Below are positions 45,801 to 54,300 of a stretch of 64,000 nucleotides of DNA, in pieces. The position numbers and the translations under genes were made by a program. Below the pieces are notes generated by a model. It made no database searches, had not been told where the DNA came from, and was given only the letters and a program-made list of their open reading frames with translations. The stretch lies in the NCBI RefSeq assembly GCF_012726295.1, contig NZ_JABAOB010000001.1:620001-684000 (forward strand). Direction: 5' to 3'. Position 1 is the first letter of the stretch. The number at the start of each line of letters is the position of its first letter. The stretch comes from Chitinophaga sp. Ak27. GTDB taxonomy: Bacteria; Bacteroidota; Bacteroidia; Chitinophagales; Chitinophagaceae.

Positions 45801-46461
45801 GGATGCAGAGAATGCATTGGCATTAGTACATGGTATTTCCAGTGAATATATACCAGGTGCATTTAAAAGTGGATTCCTTTCAAGCGCTTATATGAGGGAG
45901 GGGCCCTATGGAAATTATTCACGTGATGCAGATCGCCTGGGAGGTGGTGGACTGGCTGTGTATACAAGGGCAGTTGGTAAGAAACATATTAAATGGCCAG
46001 CGCATGGATATGGCGTAGGCAGTGGAGACAAGAAGGCACAAATAGTGCTCCATCCGAAGATACTGGCATCAGACATGGTGTGGAGGCATAGCTCCACCGA
46101 CCTCATGGGCAATGCACCAGGTGGGGAAGCTGCTAAGAAGCTGGATACGGCCAGAACGCTGGACACTTTTGATCTATGGCAACAGCAAACAGAAAGTGGA
46201 AGGAACAGCGCTTTTAATAGTGCCATAAATCAAGATAGCCCGGAGGGAGTTAGTAATAATGAACAAATGTTCTGGGAGCGGATACCACTACCGTCAAATG
46301 TGATTGCTATCATCTGCAAAAGTGAGGAAGATAAGAGAAGGTTGATCGAAAACATGGGTGGAAAAGCTGAAGATGGATATATATTATATCATGGAGAAAA
46401 AATTCCGGTGATTGTAGCAGGAGATGATGATACGCTTGCTGCTGTTCTTGAGCAGATATAG
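42805..46461 (+). CDS. Multidomain effector/polymorphic-toxin-like protein: OTU protease, SidE-PDE-like domain, unassigned C-terminal domain
   Basis: This 1218-residue protein lacks a signal peptide. Residues 30-102 have the repeats IDNRPQTIAERALLAQVENS, LQAMANNS and FQAMADAG, ending PLIQRV, a leader seen in Bacteroidota toxin- and contractile-injection-related proteins. A charged linker follows. At about 315-610 lies an OTU-like cysteine protease: LGDGNCSIHALLG supplies Asp329 and Cys332, and IPIYSSGTHFERLV supplies His602. At about 635-890, HGLGHGLR (His671, His675, Arg678), ALWHDAANMREDD and GADSYEYVR follow the order of SidE phosphodiesterase domains. The region 1000-1218 is unassigned; ALVHGI and NNEQMFWERIP loosely recall ADP-ribosyltransferases. 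No immunity gene is recognisable. It stands alone behind a dead IS5 copy and looks more A-rich than its neighbours, suggesting transfer. Confidence 0.75.
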   Translation: MKTQLNKTQQHKAPENMGNSSAITENSGQAIDNRPQTIAERALLAQVENSTHLEHATVLQAMANNSLVIKQSQSFQAMADAGRTSEPLRVVPPIVSPLIQRVTGEQEKRFAAIRKMANERGEKTKMLAEINTFLEDIKTDTSVRANVMRTNLNRWKVAANRPSMSAHLRKTPTHKLPDKNSTARINKPDSFSPNEKAISSSTVKKPESVVSVPKEEISISPGKEELSTIDNLEKEEDIIQGIPREFIYDLHARAETLLFFTNVNKVMMREYITNEISSYFDVDEKVLHETSSNILEGLTFDEGKADYTLSSQSDHLGTFGLKPQPTLGDGNCSIHALLGTPNDTGTLVCENAQEIRRQLAENYSNELLSPEAMELMHAGRNNTIRHVSYNLLQEHINNEGSSMKVSGKEGTDKEKSEESGKELSIGELRNNLQWAIHAANADNYEASINKHITETTFNDVIEGISGGEILQELVKLNVVGDDGTVINPGIKAEELMGVLPERMQVKASSIYELLKPYKKGKIDTELFLKSALEKREVHDAYLALLKHQYHWLNAEQLEALAIIHGKSIQLFENDFMGGVQKTAPVNVAAEKPIIPIYSSGTHFERLVTVDDPGKFADTGKVSSGEIPEDVSPTDVFQQGMYNLAREEYHSPFKNVSNKRKTDEKYRARRAHGLGHGLRISASVLKLVNTISQSSSLQIKFSTDQDHLAALSMAALWHDAANMREDDKLAEGKQGQLFEEKFRENSKSMPIEGIKEEAYKWAIRCLKLKGTVSISKKKWNDMTSEEQGAALIAGADSYEYVRSYPDMKGSYKRDRNILFSSGAMDKSKDSEHFDAVMKLILDTAGNTGGAKTSVENPVELASYFEYHGIEAVKKSDSLLHAAFAEFANTGTQAGPVDILGILNTFSGPSPTSRATAPSSKKRLEKKNVLLKKKITISVIRTSDAKKDSSASTKRRLINFYPRSSSGTRITKTIPKEGTFFKQGKTPEFRSANKPGKPKEVDAENALALVHGISSEYIPGAFKSGFLSSAYMREGPYGNYSRDADRLGGGGLAVYTRAVGKKHIKWPAHGYGVGSGDKKAQIVLHPKILASDMVWRHSSTDLMGNAPGGEAAKKLDTARTLDTFDLWQQQTESGRNSAFNSAINQDSPEGVSNNEQMFWERIPLPSNVIAIICKSEEDKRRLIENMGGKAEDGYILYHGEKIPVIVAGDDDTLAAVLEQI

Positions 46462-46593
46462 ATATGAAGACCAGGGTTTATCCATTTTATTTTCATTACT
46501 ATGCGAATGGTTTGATAGTTAAGATACGATTAATAATGTAAACAATTGCCGCTGCCGGCATTGCGAAGAATAGCAGATGCCTGAAGTCCACTA

Positions 46594-47316
46594 CTACCAC
46601 GCCATTTCACCGCCCTCCGCATCATTGCTGTAAAACTTTCCCGTCGGCCCATTCTCATCAAGTGTGGCAAAGCGTACAATAATAGCGGCAGCATCTTCTA
46701 CAGTGCCTGTTCCCCGGTGCTGGTTAAAGTCGGTGGCAGTATAACCCGGATCTATGGCATTTACCTTGAAGGTGGTATCTCTCAGTTCATACGCCAGTAC
46801 TACCGTATAGGCATTTAATGCAGATTTGGAAGGACCATAGGCAGCGCCTTTTACGTTATAATACTTCCACGACGGATCGGAGTGGTTGGTAAGCGAAGCT
46901 AAACCGGAGGTAACGTTTACAATCCTTGGCTGGGCAGACTTTTGCAAAAGACTCATCAATGCCTGGGTTAAACTGATAACGCCGAAAAAGTTAGTATCAA
47001 ATACTTCCCGGATAGTGGAGCCAGGCGCATTGGTGGCTTGTTGAGAATAACCACCGAGAATACCCGCATTATTGATCAATACATCCAGGGTGCCGGTGGT
47101 GTTGCTTACCTGGTTGCGCGCTGCCTGGATAGAGGCCGGATCGGTAACGTCCAGTTGTACAACGGCAATACGCTCAGTGCCTATCTGCGCGGCCGCGGCT
47201 TTACCTTTATCTTCGTCGCGGCTACCTATGTATACAAAATAGCCGTCGTTCCATAAACGCCTGGCGGTTTCAAAACCTATGCTCCTGTTGGCGCCTGTAA
47301 TAAATACTGATTTCAT
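46594..47316 (-). CDS. Short-chain dehydrogenase/reductase
   Basis: The 240-residue cytosolic oxidoreductase has the NAD(P) site TGANRSIG, the NNAG motif, a catalytic Ser in NVTSGLAS and the complete YGPSK active-site motif. The basic residue pattern around GSRDEDKG suggests NADPH preference. It follows the AraC gene on the same strand by 72 bp, so that regulator may control it. Its substrate cannot be told from the sequence. Confidence 0.92.
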   Translation of the reverse strand: MKSVFITGANRSIGFETARRLWNDGYFVYIGSRDEDKGKAAAAQIGTERIAVVQLDVTDPASIQAARNQVSNTTGTLDVLINNAGILGGYSQQATNAPGSTIREVFDTNFFGVISLTQALMSLLQKSAQPRIVNVTSGLASLTNHSDPSWKYYNVKGAAYGPSKSALNAYTVVLAYELRDTTFKVNAIDPGYTATDFNQHRGTGTVEDAAAIIVRFATLDENGPTGKFYSNDAEGGEMAW

Positions 47317-47388
47317 ACCATCTATTGTTTAAAATGATGGTACAAAATTAGGAGCCCGGAATGCCGATAAATGGTATCGGCACCGGCA

Positions 47389-48276
47389 TTAATGGTACAT
47401 TTTCCGGGTGGCGTTCCGGTATAGTAAGGGCGTTTGTCCGCCGAGACGTTTAAAAAACCTGTTGAAGTAAGATGCGTCCTCAAAGCCCAGTTCGTAAGCG
47501 ATTTCTTTAATAGAGTGATCGGTATGAAACAGCAGCCGCCGCGCTTCCAGTAACACGCGGTCATGGATATACGCAATAGCGGTTTTCCCCGCCTGTTCCC
47601 GTATGGTGTCTCCGAGGTGACCGGCACTGATATTCATCAGACTGGCATAGGCAGCTACTTCGTGCAGATCGCGGTAATGTTGCTCTACGAGAGCGGTGAA
47701 ATGCTTCAGCAGCTCCCGCCCGGGTTGCACGGCATCCTGGAACTGTTCGTTATATAACCGGCTGAGGAAGATCAGCAATACCTGCAAATAGGCAATGAGC
47801 ATGGAGTTGTGCCAGGTGTCCTGTGCATGGTACTCTGCCACCATATGCTGCATCGTATCTTTGATATGGCACATGGCGGTGGCGTCGAGACTGATCTCAT
47901 GTCCATTATGGAGGTTCTGGATGATAGGAAGTTGTTTCAGGGAACGGGTTTCGTCCCTGGCCAGGAAAGCATCTGTAAACCGGAGTATGATACCTTTCAT
48001 GGGCTTTGCCTGCTCTTTTACATGCACCTGGTGAGGAGCAGAAAAATAAAAACGGGATGGTTGCAGCGTATAAGGCTGCATATCCACCCAATGGCGGCTG
48101 CTGCCCTCTTCTACCAATACCAGGAAGTAGTAATCCTTCCGGTGTGGCTTCAGGAAAATAGCGGGATATTCCCTGTGTTCGCCGTTGACTTCCCAGATAT
48201 CGAAGTGTATGGGTTGTCCGTTGGCTCCCAGCATCGGGCTGCGGGGAATATTTTTAACGAGGGTATTACTTTCCAT
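47389..48276 (-). CDS. AraC-family transcriptional regulator
   Basis: The 295-residue protein has an N-terminal cupin-like sensing domain (about 20-110, with RFYFSAPHQVHVKEQAKPMK) and two C-terminal helix-turn-helices, the second marked by HSIKEIAYELGFEDASYFNR. It is followed by the SDR gene 72 bp downstream, a common activator-target pairing. Upstream lies the large inverted repeat at 48307-48382. Confidence 0.92.
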   Translation of the reverse strand: MESNTLVKNIPRSPMLGANGQPIHFDIWEVNGEHREYPAIFLKPHRKDYYFLVLVEEGSSRHWVDMQPYTLQPSRFYFSAPHQVHVKEQAKPMKGIILRFTDAFLARDETRSLKQLPIIQNLHNGHEISLDATAMCHIKDTMQHMVAEYHAQDTWHNSMLIAYLQVLLIFLSRLYNEQFQDAVQPGRELLKHFTALVEQHYRDLHEVAAYASLMNISAGHLGDTIREQAGKTAIAYIHDRVLLEARRLLFHTDHSIKEIAYELGFEDASYFNRFFKRLGGQTPLLYRNATRKMYH

Positions 48277-48306
48277 GTATTAAAGATAACCATTTTCAAA
48301 GGTTTG

Positions 48307-48382
48307 TTCACGCGAAGACGCGAAGAAGCAAAGCTGTCAAGAAGGCTCTTCGTTGCTTTGCTTCTTCGCGCCGTTGCGTGAA
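48307..48382. repeat. Large intergenic hairpin, cacgc-aaag family, copy 1
   Basis: A 16-bp perfect stem (48319-48334 / 48355-48370, arm CGCGAAGAAGCAAAGC) is extended by an outer 7-bp stem TTCACGC/GCGTGAA (48307-48313 / 48376-48382). It shares its arm composition (CACGCRAAGACG at one end, GCGTGA at the other) with the hairpin at 61789-61894. It may be a palindromic repeat element that also ends transcription of the SnoaL gene, whose stop codon is at 48393. Confidence 0.65.
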
Positions 48383-48392
48383 AATATTCTTG

Positions 48393-48764
48393 TTAATACA
48401 GGAACTGTTCAGATATAATCTTCCCATCCGCTACCTCATACAACATGATCTCATCTATTTTCACTCTTCCAAAGTCCGCTACGGTAAAGTCCATCATCCG
48501 GCTCACGGCGAAGTGCCGCCCGGCTACTACTGGCGCGGAGGTAGTCAGTTGATGGATTTCCTGTATTTTTTTTACCCAGTCTTCTCCTTTTTTGCGCACG
48601 GCTGCTTTGCCTTCCGCAAATCCAAAATAAGGAGAGTCAGCAGGATCTATACTTTTTACATCTGCAGAGAAAAGCTCCTCCTGTATATCAAACCATTTTT
48701 CCTGCATGGCCAGTTCATTAAACCTGGTGGCCACGTCCTGGGTACTGAGCATTGTCATAATCAT
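48393..48764 (-). CDS. SnoaL/NTF2-like protein
   Basis: This 123-residue protein has the cone-shaped NTF2-like pattern: an N-terminal helix with RFNELAMQEKWFDIQEELFS, a middle region GFAEGKAAVRKKGEDWVKK and final strands VKIDEIMLYEVADGKIISEQ. SnoaL-like proteins are small-molecule binders or enzymes with varied roles. It follows the ArsR gene by 18 bp in the AHSA1-ArsR-SnoaL operon. The first codons ATG ATT ATG ACA ATG give three possible starts. Confidence 0.85.
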   Translation of the reverse strand: MIMTMLSTQDVATRFNELAMQEKWFDIQEELFSADVKSIDPADSPYFGFAEGKAAVRKKGEDWVKKIQEIHQLTTSAPVVAGRHFAVSRMMDFTVADFGRVKIDEIMLYEVADGKIISEQFLY

Positions 48765-48782
48765 TGATTTTAGCGGTTCATA

Positions 48783-49118
48783 TCAATGGCCTTTACTTTT
48801 ATGGCCGGTATTATCCAATAAATTCTCCAGCTTTTTCAGCCTGTGCTGCCAGAATACATCGAAGAAGCTGATCCACTGCTGCAGAGCCTGGAAGCCGTCC
48901 CGGTGCAGGGTACAATACCTTTCCCGACCTTTGTCTTCTATGACAATGAACCCGGTGCTGTGCAGTATTTTTATATGCTTCGACACCGCGGGGCGACTCA
49001 TCTCGAAATGCGCCGCCAGGGCATTGATGGTGAGCGTATCCTGCGACAATAGCTGTAAGATCTGCCTCCTGCTGGGATCTCCAATAGCCTGGAATATATC
49101 AGGCGTTGGCTGCATCAT
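48783..49118 (-). CDS. ArsR-family transcriptional regulator
   Basis: The 111-residue winged-helix repressor reads IGDPSRRQILQLLSQDTLTI, then ALAAHFEMSRPAVSKHIKIL as the recognition helix region, with RERYCTLHRDG in the wing. It lacks the metal-binding CVC motif, as in the subgroup paired with AHSA1 proteins. It overlaps the AHSA1 gene by 20 bp and likely binds the two GTAACT-AGTTAC boxes at 49557-49600 to repress its own operon. Confidence 0.93.
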   Translation of the reverse strand: MMQPTPDIFQAIGDPSRRQILQLLSQDTLTINALAAHFEMSRPAVSKHIKILHSTGFIVIEDKGRERYCTLHRDGFQALQQWISFFDVFWQHRLKKLENLLDNTGHKSKGH

Positions 49119-49551
49119 GTGGTACGGCGTTTAAAAGATCATCGATTTTCTGCAGCTTCTGCCTCCATCCATCGTTCATGCCATTGTAGATATTGAAATC
49201 TTCTATCTCCCGGAAGCCACTATGTTCCAGTTTAACGGTGGTACCTTTTTCATCCGATGAGAGCGTCCACTCTACCAGCGAATCCAATGATATTTTGCCA
49301 CTCCCGGGGCCTGCTTTCCAGGAATAGGTCAACTTCTTAAAGGGTACTATCTCCAGCACCTTACAATACATAATGCCGTCTATGTCGAGGCTGGGTATTG
49401 GTTTGGTCCTGAACTGAAAGTCATGCCCGATAATGGGTTCAAAATCGTTGGGCATTAACCATTGCGACATCAACTCAGCGGTAGTCAGGTAGGTCCAAAC
49501 CTTCTCCACCGGATGCGCAAAGAAAAATTCGTGACGAATGGTCTTAGTCAT
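49099..49551 (-). CDS. SRPBCC/AHSA1-domain protein
   Basis: The 150-residue protein has the START-like fold of the AHSA1 family: FFFAHPVEKVWTYLTTAELM, a W in SQWLMPNDFEP, VLEIVPFKKLTYSW, and a C-terminal helix GWRQKLQKIDDLLNAV. These proteins bind hydrophobic ligands and are frequently co-transcribed with an ArsR repressor, as here. It is the first gene of the operon, 6 bp from the nearest operator box. Confidence 0.92.
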   Translation of the reverse strand: MTKTIRHEFFFAHPVEKVWTYLTTAELMSQWLMPNDFEPIIGHDFQFRTKPIPSLDIDGIMYCKVLEIVPFKKLTYSWKAGPGSGKISLDSLVEWTLSSDEKGTTVKLEHSGFREIEDFNIYNGMNDGWRQKLQKIDDLLNAVPHDAANA

Positions 49552-49556
49552 GATAT

Positions 49557-49605
49557 GTAACTTTTAAGTTACCCAAAAGTATATGTAACTTTTGAGTTAC
49601 GCAAA
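49557..49605 (-). promoter_or_regulatory. Promoter with twin ArsR-type operator boxes
   Basis: Two nearly identical palindromes, GTAACTTTTAAGTTAC (49557-49572) and GTAACTTTTGAGTTAC (49585-49600), lie 28 bp apart. On the minus strand a perfect -7 box TACTTTTG (49574-49581) sits between them and a -33 TTTG (49602-49605) lies 20 bp upstream, an exact TTTG-N20-TAnnTTTG promoter. Repressor bound to the boxes would block it. Confidence 0.8.
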
Positions 49606-49630
49606 TTTATTTTTGTGCGGGCAGTAAAAA

Positions 49631-49656
49631 GCCCCGGAGAAATACTTCCCCGGGGC
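49631..49656 (-). terminator. Intrinsic terminator of locus 4
   Basis: A 7-bp GC stem (GCCCCGG 49631-49637 / CCGGGGC 49650-49656) is followed on the minus strand by TTTTTACT. It lies 29 bp beyond the SusD stop codon. Confidence 0.75.
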
Positions 49657-49685
49657 CTTCTATATAACTATTATATGCATAAAAC

Positions 49686-51287
49686 TTACTTCATCCACCA
49701 TACCTTCACCGTAGTTGAGTTTCCTCCCATGCGGTTGGCTTGGTCGTTATAATTGGCAGTGTTGTTCACTGATTCCTGTTGCGGATATTGCAAACGGTTA
49801 AAGTTGACATAAGCAGCCGGGTTACCATCGCGCGGGGTACGACCGGTTCTTCTCCACAGGTTATAGGCAAGCCAGGGCTGACGGAAGAAAGACAGCCATT
49901 CCTGCGCATAAATTTTATTCAGCTTCTGATCATCTGTACCGGTAAAGGCCACCTTAGGATTGGCAAAAAGTGCTGCCATCTGCACCGCCGTAGGACTTGG
50001 AGGCGCCACCGCCGACCAGTTATCATTGGTTACATTGGTGGTATGTGCAATAGAATCCCAGAAGTTAACGGAAGAAGTAATACCACTGAAATATTCATTG
50101 CCGGCGCTGACCATGTCCTTGTTTACACCGAGGCCACGCGCATAAGCTTCCGCTTTCAGGAAATGCACCTCTGCTGCGGTCATGAACAATTCAGGCTGAT
50201 AGTAGATATCCCTCACCAACAGGTAATTCACCGGGGAGAATACGCAGTTGTCTTTGTTTGAAAAGTCGGCATCCCTTTTATCCTGGTAAGGGTTGGTGTT
50301 ATCGCTGGCTGTGCTGCCTGGCGCCAGTGGCGCCCACTTGCCAGCCTGGTTGGTTTCAAAAAACAGTTTCGCCCGCGGATCAAAGATCTGTGCATCAGCG
50401 GTACCATCTGCCAGCATATTCCAGCAGGTAGTACTCATGCGCACAAATTTATGAGAAGTGAAAGACCAGAAACGGCTATCATTTAATACGTAATTGTTCA
50501 GCTTCTGTGGCCACATCCCCGCATCTTCATGTTCCCCGATCAATGGTATCCCACTCAGCGCATATTGCAGGTAAGGAGTAGCTGTAGCGGGATCTTTCTC
50601 TACTATCTGCATGGCATAACGTAGCAACAACGAGTTGCCAAACTTCTGCCACATGGTAATGCTGTTGTTGAACAGCGTTTCAGAAGAGCCCAGCGTTACA
50701 TACGGCTTGCCTCCAGGTGTATTGGCAGCGGTAGTAAGGTGCTGGGAAGCCCATTTCAGCTGGTCCAGGGTAGTTTTATAAATACTCTCCTGGGAGTCGT
50801 ACGCCGGCCTGAAATTAGCCGACTCATTGGTGTAGGCCAGTCCCGCTTTAGAATAAGGCATATCCCCAAACTGATCGCTTATACGCAGCGTTTTATAAGC
50901 CTTCAGGATGTAAGTGATCCCCTGTATATTATCCATCTCCGCTTTATCACCCGTATAAGCATTGATCTTATCCTGGATCTGGTTGATGTTCTGGAGCGCA
51001 GCATAGTAGTCGTTCCAGATATCGGAAGCGCCATTTTGCACAAGGTAACCAGAATTACCGCTAATGGTAGCCAGCTGGGTGATGGGATAATAATACTCAT
51101 TATGAATGGCCGCCTGCTCTTGTCCTTTCAGAAACAGGGTACTGATCACCCCATTTACCATGGGAGGAACGGTAGTGGTAGTAGGCAATCCCGGAGTGGT
51201 ATTGATATCCTGGAAATCTTTCGTACAGGCGCCCAACGTCATCGAAACACCCGCTATATAAAGGAATATTTTTTTTGTCTTGTTCAT
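49686..51287 (-). CDS. SusD-like lipoprotein (SusD/RagB family, SusD-2 type)
   Basis: The 533-residue protein has a lipoprotein signal MNKTKKIFLYIAGVSMTLGA with Cys21, followed by TKDFQDINTTPGLPT. The helical body contains DMPYSKAGLAYTNES and PELFMTAAEVHFLKAEAYAR, and the end VNFNRLQYPQQESVNN is typical of the SusD-like-2 group usually paired with long SusC proteins. It should capture the ligand for the SusC 36 bp upstream. No enzyme gene follows in this operon, so the ligand is unknown. Confidence 0.93.
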   Translation of the reverse strand: MNKTKKIFLYIAGVSMTLGACTKDFQDINTTPGLPTTTTVPPMVNGVISTLFLKGQEQAAIHNEYYYPITQLATISGNSGYLVQNGASDIWNDYYAALQNINQIQDKINAYTGDKAEMDNIQGITYILKAYKTLRISDQFGDMPYSKAGLAYTNESANFRPAYDSQESIYKTTLDQLKWASQHLTTAANTPGGKPYVTLGSSETLFNNSITMWQKFGNSLLLRYAMQIVEKDPATATPYLQYALSGIPLIGEHEDAGMWPQKLNNYVLNDSRFWSFTSHKFVRMSTTCWNMLADGTADAQIFDPRAKLFFETNQAGKWAPLAPGSTASDNTNPYQDKRDADFSNKDNCVFSPVNYLLVRDIYYQPELFMTAAEVHFLKAEAYARGLGVNKDMVSAGNEYFSGITSSVNFWDSIAHTTNVTNDNWSAVAPPSPTAVQMAALFANPKVAFTGTDDQKLNKIYAQEWLSFFRQPWLAYNLWRRTGRTPRDGNPAAYVNFNRLQYPQQESVNNTANYNDQANRMGGNSTTVKVWWMK

Positions 51288-51323
51288 GTTTGCACATTTT
51301 AATCGGTGAGTAGATCTGTTCCC

Positions 51324-54300
51324 TTAGAAAGAAACCCTTACCTGGAAACCTAATGAACGGAAACTTGGCAAAGACATATACTCCAGTCCCTGGGCATTGC
51401 CTGCGCCATTCACACCTTCCGGGTTGATATGATCCGGTAAGGAAGTATAGAGATAGAAAAGATCTCTTCCTACGAGTGACAGCGATGCTGACTGGAATAC
51501 TTTTGTCCGTTTAATAAAGCTTGATGGCACCTGGTAGTTAATGGATATTTCCCTCATCTTCACCCAGGTATTTTCCAGAACGGCATTCCTGTCGATCCAG
51601 TCACTTCCTTTTACACCACTACCCAGGTCAGTACTGCTCCACACACCATAAGGCATATATTTATAATAATAGTGTACTACGTTGTCGTTGATCTTACCAT
51701 CAGGAAACACTCCCGGTAAAATCACGCCCCAATTGGTTTTGGTCCCATCCGGTGTGGTGTACGGCAATCCGCCTCCATCTCTTTCTTTCAACGTTTCTCT
51801 TGCCTGTCCCTGCTGCATAATAGTTGCATAGGTACCTGACCATACATCACCCCCTATTTTTGCATCAATCAATGCACTTACTGAGAAATTTTTGTAGGTA
51901 AAGGTGTTGGTAATACCACCGGTTAATTTAGGCGTTGAGTTACCTAATGGCACCAGTCCATCAGTAGCCTGGTACAATGTACCATTCATTTCCGGCTTGC
52001 CGTAAGGACTTGCTACCATCAATGGCAGATGTGTTTTCGGATCATATACATAGTCATAACCGTAAATGGTACCAAACTGGTCGCCTACATGGGCAGATAT
52101 TACGGGACCGTGCGCGCCGCCGTCATTCCAGGCACTGGCCATATCTACACGGTCAGTTCCATCAGATAAAGACAGCAGCTTATTGTTTGTATGTGCCAGG
52201 TTAAGAGAGACATCCCAACCGAAGTCCTTCTGCGCAATGACTTTTGCCCGCAGGATCAACTCTATACCGGAATTTTCCAGTACGCCGGAGTTCACAATAA
52301 TGCTACTCACGCCTGAGCTGATAGGCAGCGGGGATGCTAAAATCTGGTTACGCGATTTTCCTTTATAATACCTGAAATCAGCATTCAACCGGTTGTTCAG
52401 GAAGCCTAACACCAAACCAAAATCTGCAGTAGTATTAACAGTTGGCTTATAGTTCAGCGCTGGTAAACTACCTGGCAGCATGGTAGCTGCTTGTCCTGCA
52501 AACGTAGAGGTACCATAAGTATAGTTAACTTGGTAAGGAGCCGGATCGGTAGCCGCCTGTGCCCAGGCTATTCTTACTTTACCGAAACTCAATACAGACG
52601 GATCAATTTTAAAGGCATCGGAAAATACAAAGCTACCGGCGAAAGACGGGAAGAAATAAGACCACTGGCCCTTAGGTAATGCAGAAGACCAGTCATTACG
52701 GCCCGTGATATCCAGGAACAGGTAATCCTTGTAAGACAGGTTAATGAAACTGTACACAGAGTTCATGCGTTTGCGCAACTGGCTTTCTGTGGTCGGATGC
52801 GGATTACCCAGGTAAGTACCTGAATTCAGCGAATATACATATGGCATTGCCCAGTTATCGTTGTAGTTAAACATACCCGCCGCTTCCCGCTGGTAGATGG
52901 TTCCACCCAATGAGAACTTACCGTTAAAGTCGCCGCCAAATATTTTATCCTTATGCAGGGTACCGATGAAGTCCATGTTGGAAGCATTGTCGCGCTCTAC
53001 GCCATGGGCATAGTAGCCTTTGATACCTAACACATCTGTCGGTGTATTTTTAGTCGTCAGCTCGTTGGTGTTATTATCCAATCCACCGCGGAAAATGAAA
53101 TCCAGGAAATCGGTGGCTTCATAATTTAGTTGTACGCCGGCCAGTAATTTGCGCCTGTTCTGGTCGGTGTTATTTTCCAGGATGTTCCATACAGTAGCGC
53201 CACCATTACCTACCCAGGGGAAGTTGGTGAGCTGGTTCTGAGAACCATCAGGATTTTTGTAGATGGCAATATCTTCTCCCCGATAGTTTCTGCCAGCATT
53301 ATATACCAGGCGTTTCATCCAGGAATTACCATCATCATTACCCAATTGCGGAGGATTATGATACTGGTTCACGATATAGGAAGAGGTGAGCTGTACACTA
53401 ACTCTCTTCGTTAATTTCATATTGGCGCCCAGGTTGAAAGTATTGCGATAGTATTTGCTGTTGGGTAATACGGCCGAATTATCCAACCGGGAAAACGACG
53501 CACGGATAGATCCCCATTCATTACCGCCAGATAACGATACGTTGTGGGAAGATTGCATACCGTTGCGGAAAAGCAATTTGATATTGTCGGGTTGCGGTAC
53601 ATCCGCTTTCTGGGTACCATCCCACCAGGTAATCATTTTACCATCCATTTTTGGCCCCCAGGAAACGCCGGAGCCGGGCCATCCTACCTGGTTGTAGGTA
53701 TTGATACCATAAGGACCAGAGCCTGTTTTTGGATCCACATACATACCATTCCAGTTCTCTGTGAGCCGCGGATTATTACCGTTGGCGTCTGTGAGGTATT
53801 GAGGAGCATTTAGGGACACCATACCACCTGCGCCATATTCATTTTGCAATTGCAGATAGCGATAGGGATCTACGGTTTTATAACCATAGGTATAGTCCAC
53901 GCCCAGGCCATTGCGTTTATTTCCTTTTTTGGTGGTGATGAGAATAACGCCGTTGGCGCCTTTACCACCGTATAATGCGGCGGCGGTTGGGCCTTTCAGT
54001 ACGCTGATGGTTTCAATATCTTCCGGGTTGATCATGTTGATCGGGCTACCGAAATCTTTGGGGGCACTGGTATTGCCGGCATCTGCATTATTGCCGGCAT
54101 ACAGGGCGCTACCAGTGGGAGCAGAACGTACATCATAAGGACGGGCAAGGTCATTGGCCATCGGCATACCATCTACGATGATCAGCGGCTGGTTATCGCC
54201 CTGGATGGTATTGTTACCACCAATCAGGATACGGGTAGTACCTCCATCCACGCCGTTGGGGCTGGTCACGTTTACACCGGCCATTTTACCTGCCAGTGCA

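Noticed and set aside
47322..47627. A 101-codon minus-strand frame overlapping the end of the AraC gene
   Set aside because: It is out of frame with the well-supported AraC helix-turn-helix region and has no domain of its own.
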